Positions 5,887 through 5,962 of a stretch of DNA of 5,962 nt are shown here, piece by piece (the first letter of the stretch is position 1; the number at the start of each line of letters is the position of its first letter). The position numbers and the translations under genes are program-made. This stretch comes from Actinomycetes bacterium. Lineage in GTDB: Bacteria; Actinomycetota; Acidimicrobiia; Acidimicrobiales; Palsa-688. The notes under the pieces are model-generated. The model worked only from the letters and a program-made list of their open reading frames with translations. It did not search any database and had not been told where the DNA came from. The stretch lies in the NCBI GenBank assembly GCA_021846485.1, contig JAJZWW010000215.1:1-5962 (forward strand). The letters run 5' to 3'.

Positions 5887-5962
5887 GCCAATGACATGGG
5901 ACCGGGCCCGGGTGCCTCCAGCGTCGGCGAGACGATGATGGCGCTTCAGGCGGGGATGGTCA

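Noticed and set aside
5896..5962. Plus-strand open frame from ATG 5896 (also ATG 5935 and 5938) running off the right edge, with G/C in most third positions
   Set aside because: Only 22 codons are visible, there is no well-placed ribosome binding site, and an ATG at 5896 would leave just 23 bp to the divergent TTG start. A gene starting here is possible but cannot be supported.

Overview
The window is very GC-rich DNA with codon third positions dominated by G and C, consistent with a high-GC actinobacterium. The FtsK sequence and the actinobacterial look of the small membrane protein fit that. From memory, the FtsK motor motifs resemble Acidimicrobiia-type proteins, but I cannot prove that without a search. 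There is no sign of a phage, an insertion sequence, a CRISPR array, or a tRNA or rRNA gene.

Layout: (1) 1-1557, plus strand: the C-terminal half of an FtsK/SpoIIIE-type DNA translocase, cut by the left edge. (2) 1558-1980: a 423-bp non-coding stretch with a good sigma70-type promoter (TTGCGC, 17 bp, TAGCTT) whose -35 lies inside an inverted repeat. A second possible -10 follows a perfect 12-bp palindrome. The rest is an unusually long leader of about 355 nt ahead of the next gene. (3) 1981-5100, plus strand: a 1039-residue secreted, cysteine-free protein with a signal peptide, about nine tandem fibronectin type III (fn3) domains and an unassigned beta-rich C-terminal domain. (4) 5101-5500: a gene-free gap between convergent genes, packed with palindromes. 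It holds a likely terminator hairpin at 5143-5172, a perfect 19-bp inverted repeat with a structured 43-nt loop at 5320-5400, and a further hairpin touching it at 5400-5423. (5) 5501-5872, minus strand: a small glycine-rich two-helix membrane protein resembling the C-terminal part of actinobacterial YflT/general stress protein 17M-like proteins. (6) 5873-5962: the upstream region of that gene, with a strong ribosome binding site and no confident second gene.

The genes do not look like one functional system. FtsK (chromosome segregation at the septum) is a housekeeping gene. The fn3 protein has its own promoter and is probably displayed on or released from the cell surface. The membrane protein is transcribed towards them. 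The points most worth following are the 5320-5400 inverted repeat, the long fn3 leader, and the mosaic composition of the fn3 gene. No known defence or mobile system is visible here.
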